A DNA stretch of 64,000 nucleotides, taken from Clostridium uliginosum (GTDB taxonomy: Bacteria > Bacillota > Clostridia > Clostridiales > Clostridiaceae). Under the pieces are notes generated by a model. It was given only the letters and a program-made list of their open reading frames with translations, made no database searches and had not been told where the DNA came from. The stretch is from the NCBI RefSeq assembly GCF_900112485.1, contig NZ_FOMG01000017.1, positions 1-64,000 of the forward strand, in the 5' to 3' direction. Numbering within the stretch: position 1 is the first letter of the stretch; each line of letters starts with the position of its first letter. The translations under genes were made by a program, and so were the position numbers. Positions 52,729 through 61,803 of this stretch are shown piece by piece.

Positions 52729-53790
52729 TTATTCAATGAATTTTATGCAAGTTGGAGTTGGAACATCTTCTAAGCCAATAAATTTTAATGCTCCGGTTGA
52801 TGGATTGATAGAAAATATAGATATATTATCAGAATCTTGATTACCACAAATTATAAATTTTCCATATGGATCCATTTGGAAATCACGAGGAGAATTTCCT
52901 TTGCAAGAAAAAGTATCTACATATTTTAATTTTCCATCAGTTTCATTTATATAAAATAAACTTATTGAATTATTTTTTCTATCTGAAGTATATAAAAATT
53001 TATTGTTCTTATGAACGTGTATAGCAGCACCAGATTTTTCACCTTTATAAGTATCTGGTAAAGCACTTATAATTTGAGTATTTTTAAATGGAACTTGTTC
53101 ATTTGGATTATATATAAAAGTGAAAATTTCACCTGTTAATTCACTTAAAACATAATAAAAAGGCTTTGATTTTGAATAAGTTACATGTCTTGGACCAGAT
53201 CCTTTAGGGAATGAATAACTAAGATCAGCTCTTTGAGTTAATTCATTATTATCCAATGTGTATACCATTAGTTTATCAATGCCTAAATCAATTGATAAAA
53301 TATATTTTTCATCATGTGTAAAAATAGAACAATGTATATGTGGCTCCTGTTGTCTTAATGGATCTGTACTTGAGCCTGTATGTTTTGCAATTTTATAAGA
53401 ATTTAAGATTATTCCATCTAAGGTGTTATAAACAATCATTTTATTTTCATGATAATTTGATGAAATTAATAATTGTCGGTTCTTTCTTATGGTTATATGA
53501 CAAGGTGGTTTTGTTTCTGAAAGATTATAATTAATCAAATCAATATTATCTTTTTCTCCAAAAAATTTAAATGAAGATACCCCAGATTTATCTCCAACTG
53601 TGCAAGTAGAATATAATATATTTCTTTCTTTATCAATGGCTAAATATGTAGGGTTTTCAATTTCATAAGCTAAATTAATTTTCTCTATTTTACCAGAGCT
53701 TAAGTTAAAGCTAAATTTATAAATACCCTTACTTGTATTTTTAGTGTAAGTTCCAATGAACCCAATGATGACATCTTGATGTAATATCAA
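52729..53790 (-). CDS. Lactonase-type seven-bladed propeller (6-phosphogluconolactonase-like)
   Basis: 353 residues. 'IGFIGTYTKNTSKGIYKFSFN' at the N-terminus matches the YbhE/Pgl lactonase family. 'EPHIHCSIFTHDEKYILSIDLGIDKLMVY', 'GSGPRHVTYSKSKPFYYVLSELTGE' and 'GNSPRDFQMDPYGKFIICGNQDSDNISIF' are its repeated blade motifs with the catalytic-region His and Arg. It likely hydrolyses a sugar lactone. The start is TTG with AAGGGGGG seven bases upstream. Confidence 0.88.
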   Translation of the reverse strand: MILHQDVIIGFIGTYTKNTSKGIYKFSFNLSSGKIEKINLAYEIENPTYLAIDKERNILYSTCTVGDKSGVSSFKFFGEKDNIDLINYNLSETKPPCHITIRKNRQLLISSNYHENKMIVYNTLDGIILNSYKIAKHTGSSTDPLRQQEPHIHCSIFTHDEKYILSIDLGIDKLMVYTLDNNELTQRADLSYSFPKGSGPRHVTYSKSKPFYYVLSELTGEIFTFIYNPNEQVPFKNTQIISALPDTYKGEKSGAAIHVHKNNKFLYTSDRKNNSISLFYINETDGKLKYVDTFSCKGNSPRDFQMDPYGKFIICGNQDSDNISIFSINPSTGALKFIGLEDVPTPTCIKFIE

Positions 53791-53815
53791 ATGTAGTCCC
53801 CCCTTTTATTTTTTA

Positions 53816-53857
53816 GGTTATGTTTTAAAATATCAACATTTAATTAAAACATATCCA
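53816..53857. repeat. Family A element reduced to ends
   Basis: GGTTATGTTTTAAAATATCA, then ACATTTAATTAAAACATATC; in the leader of the leftward lactonase gene. 53858-54125 is AT-rich with nothing recognised. Confidence 0.55.
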
Positions 53858-54125
53858 TTTTTAAAAATATGCATTATATAATTATAAGTATATCATAAAT
53901 AAATACAGATAAAGTTTAATATGAATTTTCAAAAAGTTCAATTTTATATTTTTAATCATATAATGTAAAAAATATAAGAAAAGTATAATTATAAAAAAGA
54001 TTTAATGGAAAAATTTGATAAAAAGATATGAAACTTTATTAAACAATTAATATTTAAATTAGCTATACTAGTAGTAATCGGATAAATATTTTTAATTAGA
54101 TATATTATTAAAGCAGTTTTAAAAT

Positions 54126-54189
54126 TAAGGCACATGAAAGAAAATAATAGACAAGTATACTAGCCTATTATTTTCTTTCATGTGCCTAA
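54126..54189. repeat. Family B element
   Basis: TAAGGCACATGAAAGAAAAT ... ATTTTCTTTCATGTGCCTAA, a nearly perfect palindrome. A stray B end (ACATGAAAGAAAATAATG) also lies at about 54278-54295. Confidence 0.8.
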
Positions 54190-54225
54190 GTGAGATTTTA
54201 GGATAAGAATTGTTAATTTCTAATA

Positions 54226-54253
54226 TTGATAACATATGTTTTTTTGGTATAAT
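54226..54253 (+). promoter_or_regulatory. Probable metA promoter
   Basis: TTGATA (54226-54231), 16 bases, TATAAT (54248-54253), ending 84 bases before the metA start. No S-box or T-box leader is visible. Confidence 0.6.
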
Positions 54254-54337
54254 AAGTTAAGGATAAGGTATTTAGGAACATGAAAGAAAATAATGCCAAA
54301 AAGAAACAATAAGCATATAAGAGGGGGGGCTTTTGGA

Positions 54338-55258
54338 ATGCCAATAAAAATTCCTATAGAATTGCCAGCATTTAAAGTATTATCTGAAGAAAATATATTT
54401 GTAATGAATGATAAAAGGGCAGATACACAAGATATAAGACCATTAAAGATAGCAGTTCTTAATTTAATGCCTAAAAAAATACTAGCAGAAAATCAATTAT
54501 TAAGGTATTTATCTAATACACCATTACAAGTTGAGGTAAAGCTAATTCAAACTAAAACTTATGTTTCTCATAACACTCCAATAGAACATTTAGATAAGTT
54601 CTATAGTTATATGGAAGAAATAAAAAATGAAAAGTTTGATGGATTAATAATTACTGGGGCACCTGTTGAACAAATGGAATTTGAAGATATTGCATATTGG
54701 GATGAGTTAACTGAAATAATGGAGTGGAGTAATAAAAATGTATTTTCAACATTACATATTTGTTGGGGATCTCAAGCTGCATTATATTATCATTACAATA
54801 TACCAAAGTATGAACTTGATAAAAAATTATTTGGTGTATTTCCTCACTGGGTAAATGATGAAAAAGCAGATTTAACTAGAGGACTAGATGATGTATTTTA
54901 TGCACCACATTCTAGACACACTGAAGTAAAAAAAGAAGATATAGAAAAAATTAGTGAACTTGAAATTTTATCTGAATCAGAGGAAGCAGGAGTATTTATT
55001 GTGGCTACAAAAGATAGGAGAAAAGTTTTCTTGATGGGTCATCTTGAATATGATAGAAACACGTTAAAAGAAGAATATGTTAGAGATAGAGAAAAAGGTA
55101 TGGAAACCGATATTCCTAAAAACTATTTTGTAAATGATGATGTGAATAGTATTCCTAATTTTACTTGGAGAGGGAGCGCTAATATAGTTTTTGGAAATTG
55201 GTTAAATTATTGTGTATATCAAAATACTCCATATAATATTAATGATATTTCAAAGTAA
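54338..55258 (+). CDS. metA: Homoserine O-acetyltransferase MetA
   Basis: 306 residues, close to the family length. It acylates L-homoserine for methionine synthesis. It starts '[20 protein letters not shown]', has nucleophile Cys142 in '[15 protein letters not shown]', and has His-Glu in '[13 protein letters not shown]'. Residue 111 is Glu (GAPVE), which in characterised MetA proteins goes with acetyl-CoA rather than succinyl-CoA use. The frame is open from 54293, but the GGGGGGG at about 54322-54328 and the homologue start favour the ATG at 54338. Its terminator is split by a repeat. Confidence 0.95.
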   Translation: MPIKIPIELPAFKVLSEENIFVMNDKRADTQDIRPLKIAVLNLMPKKILAENQLLRYLSNTPLQVEVKLIQTKTYVSHNTPIEHLDKFYSYMEEIKNEKFDGLIITGAPVEQMEFEDIAYWDELTEIMEWSNKNVFSTLHICWGSQAALYYHYNIPKYELDKKLFGVFPHWVNDEKADLTRGLDDVFYAPHSRHTEVKKEDIEKISELEILSESEEAGVFIVATKDRRKVFLMGHLEYDRNTLKEEYVRDREKGMETDIPKNYFVNDDVNSIPNFTWRGSANIVFGNWLNYCVYQNTPYNINDISK

Positions 55259-55339
55259 GTCATATTTTAAATTATAGGATATGCTTAAAAAAAGTATTGA
55301 TATTGTAATATATCCTACTTATATTATTGTAAATTAAAG

Positions 55340-55454
55340 AATAGGTGTTTTAACATAAGGAATCTTCAAAAAATAACTAGTCAATATACGTTGTATATTG
55401 GATTGATATTTAAAAAAAGATCCCTAGAACTTAAATGTTAAAACGCCTATTTTT
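55340..55454 (+). terminator. Terminator stem split by a repeat insertion
   Basis: AATAGGTGTTTTAACAT (55340-55355) and ATGTTAAAACGCCTATTTTT (55435-55454) form a stem with T run. The loop is an inserted B-like repeat beginning AAGGAATCTTCAAAAAATAA. Confidence 0.7.
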
Positions 55455-55684
55455 GATTTGCTAAACATATTAAGGCATATTCACATAAAAAGTAGTATAT
55501 ATATTATTTGATTTTATACATAAAAATTAAAAATAATTTCACGAAAAATGTTATAAATAGTCTAAAATAATGATAAAATATATATGATTTTATTAAGATG
55601 CATATTTGTTTTTTTATTTTCGCTCATGTACATAAGGTTTAAATTATAAGTTTATTTTTAAAATACCTAAGTTGAAAATAAAAG

Positions 55685-55719
55685 CTCTGTTCTAATATCA
55701 ACACGGTTTTAAAACAGAG
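55685..55719. repeat. Family A element reduced to ends
   Basis: GCTCTGTTCTAATATCAACA, then CGGTTTTAAAACAGAG; 16 bases before the ribosome site of the transporter gene. Confidence 0.65.
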
Positions 55720-55747
55720 TCAAAATAAAAGAAAGTGGAGGGGTTAC

Positions 55748-57100
55748 GTGGAATCAAAAAGAGAAAAGTTTTCATCAGGCTTAACAGTCTTTTTAGCAAC
55801 ACTTAGTTCCGCTGTAGGGTTAGGTAATATATGGATGTTTCCTTATGTTACAGGAAAAAATGGTGGAGCAGCATTTATAATTATTTATTTGATATGTGTA
55901 GTATTAGTTGGAATGCCTGTACTTATTAGTGAATTTATAATAGGTAGAGGAACTAGGAAAAATGTTTATGGAGCTATTTCCACAATTACAAATAAGAAAA
56001 AATTTAAAAGTATAGGAGTTATAGCAATATTGGCTACATATTCCCTGTTGTTTTTTTACACAGTAGTTGTAGGGTGGGTTTATTCATATGTATTTAAAGC
56101 ATTAGTTGGAAGTTTTAAAGGTGTTACTTTGGAGCAAGCAAGTAATATATTTAATACTACTAGTGCAGGAGCAATATCATCAATTATTTGGCAATTTATT
56201 GCAGTTGCAGTAGGTGGAGCTATTTTAGTTTTAGGTGTTAAGGGTGGAATAGAGAAGTTAACAAAAACTTTAATGCCCGTATTAGTTATACTACTTGTAG
56301 TGTGTGCTTTTACAAGTTTAACATTACCTGGATCAATGGAAGGCGTTAAATTTTTAATTAAACCCGATTTTTCAAAAGTACATATAGGAGTTGTTCTTTC
56401 AGCATTAGGATTAGCATTTTTTAAATTATCTGTTGGTACAGGGACAATGATTACATATGGTAGTTACTATACTGATGATAATAATTTAATTGCTACAGCA
56501 AGTAAAGTTGCAATATCAGATACAATAGTATCATTATTAGCAGGGCTTGCAATATTTCCAGCTGTTTTTTCATTTGGAATGGAACCAAGCAGTGGACCTG
56601 GACTGTTATTCAATACTGTACCATTAATATTTTCAAAAATGCCAGGAGGATGGATTTTATCAATTATATTCTTTTTACTAACATCAATGGCAGCAACAAT
56701 GGCTATGATATCTTTATTAGAAGTATTAATAGTTTTCTTTAATGAAGAATTAAAAATAGAAAGAAAAAAAGCAGTAATAATTAACATAATAATAATAACA
56801 ATAATAGGTTCATTAGCTGCATTATCAGGAAATCCTAATGGCGTTTTAGGTAATAAATTAATATTTGGAAAAACATTCTTTGATCTTTTCGATTTACTTG
56901 TTTCAAAAGTATTTTTACCGGTAAATGGGTTTTTGATAATTTTACTTGTTGGATATTTTGCTAATAAAAAGTTTGTAAATGACCAATTAACCAATAATGG
57001 AACTTTAAATAATGAAAAAATTGCAAATGCATTAATATTCATTATGAAGTATATCGCACCAGTTTTAATTGTTGTGGTATTCTTAAAATCTTTCATATAA
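55748..57100 (+). CDS. Neurotransmitter:sodium symporter (NSS) family transporter
   Basis: 450 residues, about 11-12 spans. The N-terminus 'FSSGLTVFLATLSSAVGLGNIWMFPYVTGKNGGAAFI' is the unmistakable NSS signature for Na+ and substrate binding in TM1. 'SVGTGTMITYGSYYTDDNN' corresponds to TM6-7. It imports an amino acid or related compound with sodium; specificity is unknown. It starts at GTG after GGAGGGG. Its TAA stop opens a family B element. Confidence 0.93.
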   Translation: MESKREKFSSGLTVFLATLSSAVGLGNIWMFPYVTGKNGGAAFIIIYLICVVLVGMPVLISEFIIGRGTRKNVYGAISTITNKKKFKSIGVIAILATYSLLFFYTVVVGWVYSYVFKALVGSFKGVTLEQASNIFNTTSAGAISSIIWQFIAVAVGGAILVLGVKGGIEKLTKTLMPVLVILLVVCAFTSLTLPGSMEGVKFLIKPDFSKVHIGVVLSALGLAFFKLSVGTGTMITYGSYYTDDNNLIATASKVAISDTIVSLLAGLAIFPAVFSFGMEPSSGPGLLFNTVPLIFSKMPGGWILSIIFFLLTSMAATMAMISLLEVLIVFFNEELKIERKKAVIINIIIITIIGSLAALSGNPNGVLGNKLIFGKTFFDLFDLLVSKVFLPVNGFLIILLVGYFANKKFVNDQLTNNGTLNNEKIANALIFIMKYIAPVLIVVVFLKSFI

Positions 57101-57158
57101 GGTATATTAAAATAAATAACGAGTAAGTCAGCTAGTCTATTTTCTTTTATGTACTTAA
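57098..57158. repeat. Family B element at a stop codon
   Basis: TAAGGTATATTAAAATAAAT, then AACGAGTAAG ... CTATTTTCTTTTATGTACTT. Confidence 0.65.
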
Positions 57159-57167
57159 ACCACATTC

Positions 57168-57232
57168 AAAAAAGTAGAGATATGCTTCAAAACTAATACT
57201 AATATTTAGTCAAAGCATATCTCTACTTTTTT
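57168..57232. terminator. Bidirectional terminator
   Basis: AAAAAAGTAGAGATATGCTT and AAGCATATCTCTACTTTTTT are perfect inverted arms with A and T runs, between convergent genes. Confidence 0.9.
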
Positions 57233-57237
57233 ATTAG

Positions 57238-57272
57238 GTTCTGTTTAAAACACTATATTAAAACAGAAACTT
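57238..57272. repeat. Family A element reduced to ends
   Basis: GGTTCTGTTTAAAACACTAT, then ATTAAAACAGAAAC. Confidence 0.55.
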
Positions 57273-57292
57273 TTATTTAAATAGATATTATT

Positions 57293-57934
57293 CTAGCCAC
57301 CTAGTGTAACATCTTGTTTATCATACCAGTTTAGAGCATCATAAAAATCTTGTTCTTTAAAATCAGGCCAATACTCATCTAAAATATAAAAATCTGAATA
57401 AACAGATTGAGCAGGTAATAAGCCACTTAACCTTCTTCTTCCACCCCAGCGAATAATTAAATCTATTCTGGAAATATCTTTTGAATGTATGTAAGGAATA
57501 ATATGTTTTTTGTGAGAATTATCTTCTTTTAAAAGATTTAAATCCCACTCCCAACCATAATTTATTAAAAAATTTGCTTTGATTCCACCACTACCAAATT
57601 TAGTTCTTTTAGTAAAAGGTAATAATTCTTTTGGAAATAAGTCAGATTCTGTATTTCCTAGTACTAATATCTCACAATTTTCTTTGGTAAGTAGCATTAC
57701 TGAATCAATACATGCCTTTGTAAAAGCAATCTTTTGTTCATTTGGACGTTTAGTATTATCTATGGTAAAACCATAAAAAGTGACTTCTTCTATACCTTCT
57801 TTTTGACATAGTTTAAAAACATTAAGTCCAGGCTCTATACCGAAAAAGTAACCTTTATCTTTTGTCAATTGATTGAATAAAGCCCATCTTCTATTTCCAT
57901 CAGGAATTATCCCTATATGTTTAGGTATACGCAT
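57293..57934 (-). CDS. Divergent cis-prenyltransferase (UppS family)
   Basis: 213 residues, shorter than typical UppS (about 240-250). 'HIGIIPDGNRRWA' carries the catalytic Asp and the GNxRWA motif. 'VTFYGFTIDNTKRPNEQ' replaces the usual YAFSTENWxRP. 'RIDLIIRWGGRRRLSGLLPAQSVYSDFYILDEYWPDF' matches the C-terminal substrate and metal site (usually LLIRTGGExRxSNFLxWQxAYSE). It should condense isopentenyl diphosphate into a cis-prenyl chain, perhaps a shorter or different product than undecaprenyl diphosphate. AAGGAGGTGGGGTAA precedes the ATG. Confidence 0.85.
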   Translation of the reverse strand: MRIPKHIGIIPDGNRRWALFNQLTKDKGYFFGIEPGLNVFKLCQKEGIEEVTFYGFTIDNTKRPNEQKIAFTKACIDSVMLLTKENCEILVLGNTESDLFPKELLPFTKRTKFGSGGIKANFLINYGWEWDLNLLKEDNSHKKHIIPYIHSKDISRIDLIIRWGGRRRLSGLLPAQSVYSDFYILDEYWPDFKEQDFYDALNWYDKQDVTLGG

Positions 57935-58059
57935 TTACCCCACCTCCTTACATATTTAAGTATATCCAGTATATGAAAAAATACACATATAACTAAATAC
58001 TTATGATAAGTATATTTTAAAAAGTATTGGATTATAGTTTGATTGTTTATTAAAATAAT

Positions 58060-58190
58060 ATAAGGTATATAACGCAAAATAGACTAGCATAATGATTAGT
58101 TATTTTTTAAAATATGCCTAAGGTATCTTAATAAAAGTAACTAGTAAGTATGTGTTGCATAATGGAATGTTATTTTTTCAAATAATTAAA
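58060..58190. repeat. Two adjacent degenerate family B elements
   Basis: TAAGGTATATAACGCAAAAT ... TTTTTTAAAATATGCCTAAG, followed at once by GGTATCTTAATAAAAGTAAC ... GTTATTTTTTCAAATAATT. Confidence 0.55.
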
Positions 58191-58230
58191 GTAAATTAGT
58201 AAACATATTTATTTTTAGGGAGGACATATT

Positions 58231-59094
58231 ATGTCAGTTAGTAAAAAGAGACAAGTAGACTTAAAATCGTTAGGAATTTTATTACAAAATGATAAGGAAC
58301 ACTTTTCAATTAGATTTTTAAGTAGAGCAGGGAATTTTACTGTAACAGAATTAAGTAGTTTAAATATACTTGCTCAAAAATATGGTAGAGGATATGTTGG
58401 ACTAACAACTAGACTTCAAGTTGAAATTCCATGGATTAAAAATGAAGATGTAGAAAAAGTTATGGAAGAAGCGAAAGAATTGGGACTTAGACATGGTGGA
58501 ACAGGCAAGAAGGTAAGAGCATTAGTATCATGTAAGGGTTCAATATGTTTACATGGCAATATAGATACTCAAGAAATATGTAGACAATTAGAGGACAAGT
58601 ACTTTGGAACGGAAACACCATCAAAATGTAAATTTTCAGTAGTTGGATGTCCTAATAACTGTGCAAAAGCAAATATAAATGATATAGGGGTTATGGGGAA
58701 AACTGTTCCGGAATATCAAGAAGAAAAATGTGTTGGTTGTGGATTATGCGTTAAAGCTTGTAGACAAAAGGCTTTAACTTTAAAAGATAGAAAAATAATA
58801 TTTGATAAAGAACTTTGTGTAGAGTGTGGAGGATGTGTAAGAGCATGTAATACTAAGGGATTTATTGCAAAGGAAGTAGGAGCAGAAATATTTGTAGGTG
58901 GAAGATTTGGAAGAGGAATGAGAATAGCAGATTCACTTGGGAAAATTTTTAAAGAATATGAAATAATTCCAATGATTGATAAGATAATGGAACATTATAG
59001 AGAAATTGGTGAGCCAGGAGAAAGAATAAGCGCTACTATGGATAGAGTTGGAAAAAAAGAATTTTTAGCTACTGTTTTAAATAAGGAATTGTAA
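58231..59094 (+). CDS. Siroheme sulfite/nitrite reductase with two [4Fe-4S] ferredoxin sites
   Basis: 287 residues. An NIR/SIR ferredoxin-like half domain ('FSIRFLSRAGNFTVTELSSLN', 'YVGLTTRLQVEIPWI') is followed by the siroheme/Fe4S cysteines C101 and C106 (CKGSIC) and C140 and C144 (CPNNC). Then come two ferredoxin clusters, 'CVGCGLCVKAC' (C167-C177) and 'CVECGGCVRAC' (C196-C206). This resembles the small anaerobic AsrC-type sulfite reductases. It may reduce sulfite, or nitrite, with ferredoxin electrons. AsrA/AsrB partners are not adjacent. AGGGAGG precedes the ATG. Confidence 0.88.
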   Translation: MSVSKKRQVDLKSLGILLQNDKEHFSIRFLSRAGNFTVTELSSLNILAQKYGRGYVGLTTRLQVEIPWIKNEDVEKVMEEAKELGLRHGGTGKKVRALVSCKGSICLHGNIDTQEICRQLEDKYFGTETPSKCKFSVVGCPNNCAKANINDIGVMGKTVPEYQEEKCVGCGLCVKACRQKALTLKDRKIIFDKELCVECGGCVRACNTKGFIAKEVGAEIFVGGRFGRGMRIADSLGKIFKEYEIIPMIDKIMEHYREIGEPGERISATMDRVGKKEFLATVLNKEL

Positions 59095-59232
59095 AATAAA
59101 TAACTAGTCAAAGACTCGTAGGATTTTTTGAACTAGACAAGGAAGGAATGCATTTAATACTGCTGTTATTAGGTGCATTTTCTGACTTAGTATAGTAGAA
59201 AAAAATAACAAGACTGACTAGTTATTTTTTTG
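59092..59232. repeat. Family B element at a stop codon (141 bp)
   Basis: TAAAATAAATAACTAGTCAA ... TGACTAGTTATTTTTTTGAA, then TGTGCCTAAA. Confidence 0.7.
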
Positions 59233-59294
59233 AATGTGCCTAAAATCTATTTTAAATTTAATTTATATGACCATAGTTTAAGTAATATATTTTA

Positions 59295-59319
59295 GGGGTA
59301 TTACCTGAGTTAATACCCT
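59295..59319. promoter_or_regulatory. Dyad GGGTATTA-N7-TAATACCC
   Basis: Perfect 8-bp arms at 59296-59303 and 59311-59318, with no T run. It lies in the 570-bp region upstream of agrA and is a possible repressor operator. Confidence 0.4.
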
Positions 59320-59351
59320 AACTTGTTGTGTATAAAATTATAACAAATATA

Positions 59352-59379
59352 AAATAAATAGCTATAGCGGAATAGTTAC
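59352..59379 (+). repeat. 28-bp box shared with the DUF2712 leader, copy 1
   Basis: AAATAAATAGCTATAGCGGA, then ATAGTTAC; 26 of 28 bases match 62929-62956. Between here and 59594 I see only a weak 21-codon frame (59479-59544) without a ribosome site. Confidence 0.6.
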
Positions 59380-59594
59380 AGATGATTTTTTATGTAAAAA
59401 ATTTGTATAATATCCAATAATATTGTATTATATAAGTAGAAAGAGTGAAAAGAACCCAATAAAAAACAAGTTCTAAATATGGTTAGTTTTATGAACTTAT
59501 ACATATTTGAATGTATTAACATATTTTTTGTTATTTGGTTGTAACATAAAAAAATATATAAATATAATAGATAGTATTATTTAAAAATATAAAA

Positions 59595-59647
59595 AACAAG
59601 GCTTGTAAATATTCGGGTAGAAAAACATTTACAAGCCTTGTTTTTTT
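59595..59647 (+). terminator. Strong terminator in the agrA upstream region
   Basis: AACAAGGCTTGTAAAT (59595-59610) and ATTTACAAGCCTTGTT (59627-59642) are a perfect 16-bp stem, followed by seven T. It lies 157 bases before agrA with no gene upstream, so it ends a leader or small RNA. Confidence 0.8.
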
Positions 59648-59803
59648 ATATGTGTGGGGACAAAAGATAAGGGGGAGAAGATTTGAGAGTAGTTAGGGAT
59701 ATTAGAAAGCTGACAGAAAATTAATATAAAGACAACAGTACATTAAAATACAAAGAAGAAAAAATATACTGTTAGACTGTATATAGATTGGGGAGTGATA
59801 CTT

Positions 59804-60562
59804 TTGTATTCTATTATTTTGGTAGAGGATGACCATATTCAAAGAGACATTTTAAAGAAAATGCTTGTATCTACATATAAATTTGTAAAAATTTATGAAG
59901 CTGATAGTGAAAGTACGGCTTTAGATATAATTGAAAAGAATGATATAAATATGTTTTTAATAGATGTTAATTTAAAAGAATCTTCAGGATTAGATCTTGC
60001 AATGAAGATTAGAGACATCCTTAAATATGAATTTAGGCCAATTATTTTTTTAACAACTCATATGGAATATATAACACAAGCATTTAAACAAACACATTGT
60101 TATGATTATATATTAAAGCCATATGATAAAAATAAAGTATATACTATGTTAAATAAGCTTATACTTAATGAAAATAATAATTTAAATAAATATAAAGATG
60201 AAGATGAAGATAAAGAAATTGTTATAACCCTAAAAAGTGGTATATATGTGGGAATAAATATAGATGACATTTTTTTTATAGAGGTTAAAGACAAAAATTG
60301 TGAAGTAAATACTATTAATGATATTTATATTACTAATAATATTAGTTTAAAAAAAATCATGAAATTAATTAATTGTGAATATATCATTCAAAGTCATAGG
60401 GCCTTTGCTGTAAATAGAAATTATATATGTAAAATAGAAAAATTAGATGCTAAATTAAGTACAGTATATTTTAATAAGTATCCTAAAACGGCTCTTTTAG
60501 GATATAAGTTTAAAAATAAGGTTATATCTGAGTTTAAAAAAGGTAAAGTGATAATATGTTAA
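59804..60562 (+). CDS. agrA: AgrA-like response regulator (REC-LytTR)
   Basis: 252 residues from TTG. The receiver domain has 'LYSIILVEDDHIQRDIL' (acidic pair), phospho-acceptor Asp54 in 'MFLIDVNLKESSG' and Lys in 'YILKPYD'. Residues about 145-250 are a LytTR DNA-binding domain ('DIFFIEVKDKNCEVNTIN', 'YIIQSHRAFAVNRNYICKIEKLD'). The GTG at 59795 is open, but GGGGAG overlaps it and sits eight bases before the TTG at 59804. It overlaps agrC by seven bases (ATGTTAA). It probably binds the LytTR-type boxes at 62770 and 62836. Confidence 0.9.
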   Translation: MYSIILVEDDHIQRDILKKMLVSTYKFVKIYEADSESTALDIIEKNDINMFLIDVNLKESSGLDLAMKIRDILKYEFRPIIFLTTHMEYITQAFKQTHCYDYILKPYDKNKVYTMLNKLILNENNNLNKYKDEDEDKEIVITLKSGIYVGINIDDIFFIEVKDKNCEVNTINDIYITNNISLKKIMKLINCEYIIQSHRAFAVNRNYICKIEKLDAKLSTVYFNKYPKTALLGYKFKNKVISEFKKGKVIIC

Positions 60563-61803
60563 ATAACTTTATTATAAATAGTTTAGATATGGTTAATATA
60601 ATTTACTTATGGACAACCTTAACTAAGAAAGATAATAATATATTTAAATTATTATCTAGTGTACTTATTACTTCTGTTTTAATTACATTTGTAGAACATT
60701 TTGGATTAAACTTTATTATTATATATATAATAGATATTATAATAATTAAAATTATATATAAGAGAGCTTTAAAATATCTCATATTAGAATTTTTTTTAGT
60801 ATTACTTATAGAGATGAGTTTACAATTGATACTTTATTTGATTATTAATAAATTTATTTATAATACTACATTTAGAGAAATCATTATAGAATTAATAATC
60901 TTAATTAGCATAATTATTTTTTCAAAAACTAATTTAAGCAAGACTATTACTTTTGAAAAGATAAATAGTAATATTTTAATTTATCTTATTTCAACATGTA
61001 GTATATATGCTATAGTTTTTAAAATTATTTGGAGTTATGATAATAAAATAATCTTTAATAATTTATTTATCACAGCAGCAATATTGAGTATATTAGTTAT
61101 ATCTCAAATATTAACATATTTATACATTGTTAAAATAATAAGAGAAAAAGAAAAACTAAAAATTTCTAAAGAATACAATGCAGTTATTGATGAAATAGTT
61201 CAAGAAATAAAACAAAGGCAACATGATTTCGTTAATTATAAAAATACAATAAGAGGAATAGTGGAAGTTTTAGATGAAAAAGAAGTGAAACAAGCAATTT
61301 TAAATTATATAAAAGATGAAGATATGTATGATAATAAGATAAACGAACTTATATATATTGATAATGTAGTTATTAAATCTATAATATATAGAAACATATG
61401 TAAAGCCAAAAAGTATAATGTTAATTTGCAATATGAAATTGAGAATGATATTTTAGATCATATATTAAATTTTCAGGAAATATCTAATGTATTAAATAAT
61501 CTATTAAATAATGCTTTTGATGAAGTAATAAAAGATAAATGTACTAAAAAAAATATTGAAATTAAAATTTTAACCGAAAATAATACATCTCATTTAATAA
61601 TTAAAAATCAAATTGCTATTTCTAATGATATTAACTTAAATGAGATGTTTACAAGAGGCTATTCTACTAAAAATACAGGTACAAGAGGTTATGGATTGTA
61701 CAATATACAACAAATAATTAACTCACATAATGGATATATAAAAATAAAAGTAGAATCTGGAGAAATTGTTTTTGATATCTATTTCAATAATTCTTCAGGA
61801 TAA
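60556..61803 (+). CDS. agrC: AgrC-like sensor histidine kinase
   Basis: 415 residues. About six membrane spans lie within residues 1-195, the peptide-sensing part. A helix follows, then the phospho-acceptor His223 in 'QRQHDFVNYKNTIRGI' (HPK10 class). The GHKL ATPase has N-box 'NVLNNLLNNAFDEVIKD' and G-box 'GTRGYGLYNIQQIINSHNGYI'. This is the AgrC/SPBc2-type quorum receptor layout. It is coupled to agrA by overlap. Its last 25 bases are overlapped on the other strand by agrD. Confidence 0.9.
   Translation: MLNNFIINSLDMVNIIYLWTTLTKKDNNIFKLLSSVLITSVLITFVEHFGLNFIIIYIIDIIIIKIIYKRALKYLILEFFLVLLIEMSLQLILYLIINKFIYNTTFREIIIELIILISIIIFSKTNLSKTITFEKINSNILIYLISTCSIYAIVFKIIWSYDNKIIFNNLFITAAILSILVISQILTYLYIVKIIREKEKLKISKEYNAVIDEIVQEIKQRQHDFVNYKNTIRGIVEVLDEKEVKQAILNYIKDEDMYDNKINELIYIDNVVIKSIIYRNICKAKKYNVNLQYEIENDILDHILNFQEISNVLNNLLNNAFDEVIKDKCTKKNIEIKILTENNTSHLIIKNQIAISNDINLNEMFTRGYSTKNTGTRGYGLYNIQQIINSHNGYIKIKVESGEIVFDIYFNNSSG

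Noticed and set aside
59479-59544. 21-codon hydrophobic frame before the agrA-leader terminator, a possible leader peptide or second AgrD
   Set aside because: No ribosome site and no AgrD-like Cys core plus acidic tail; composition is just AT-rich DNA.
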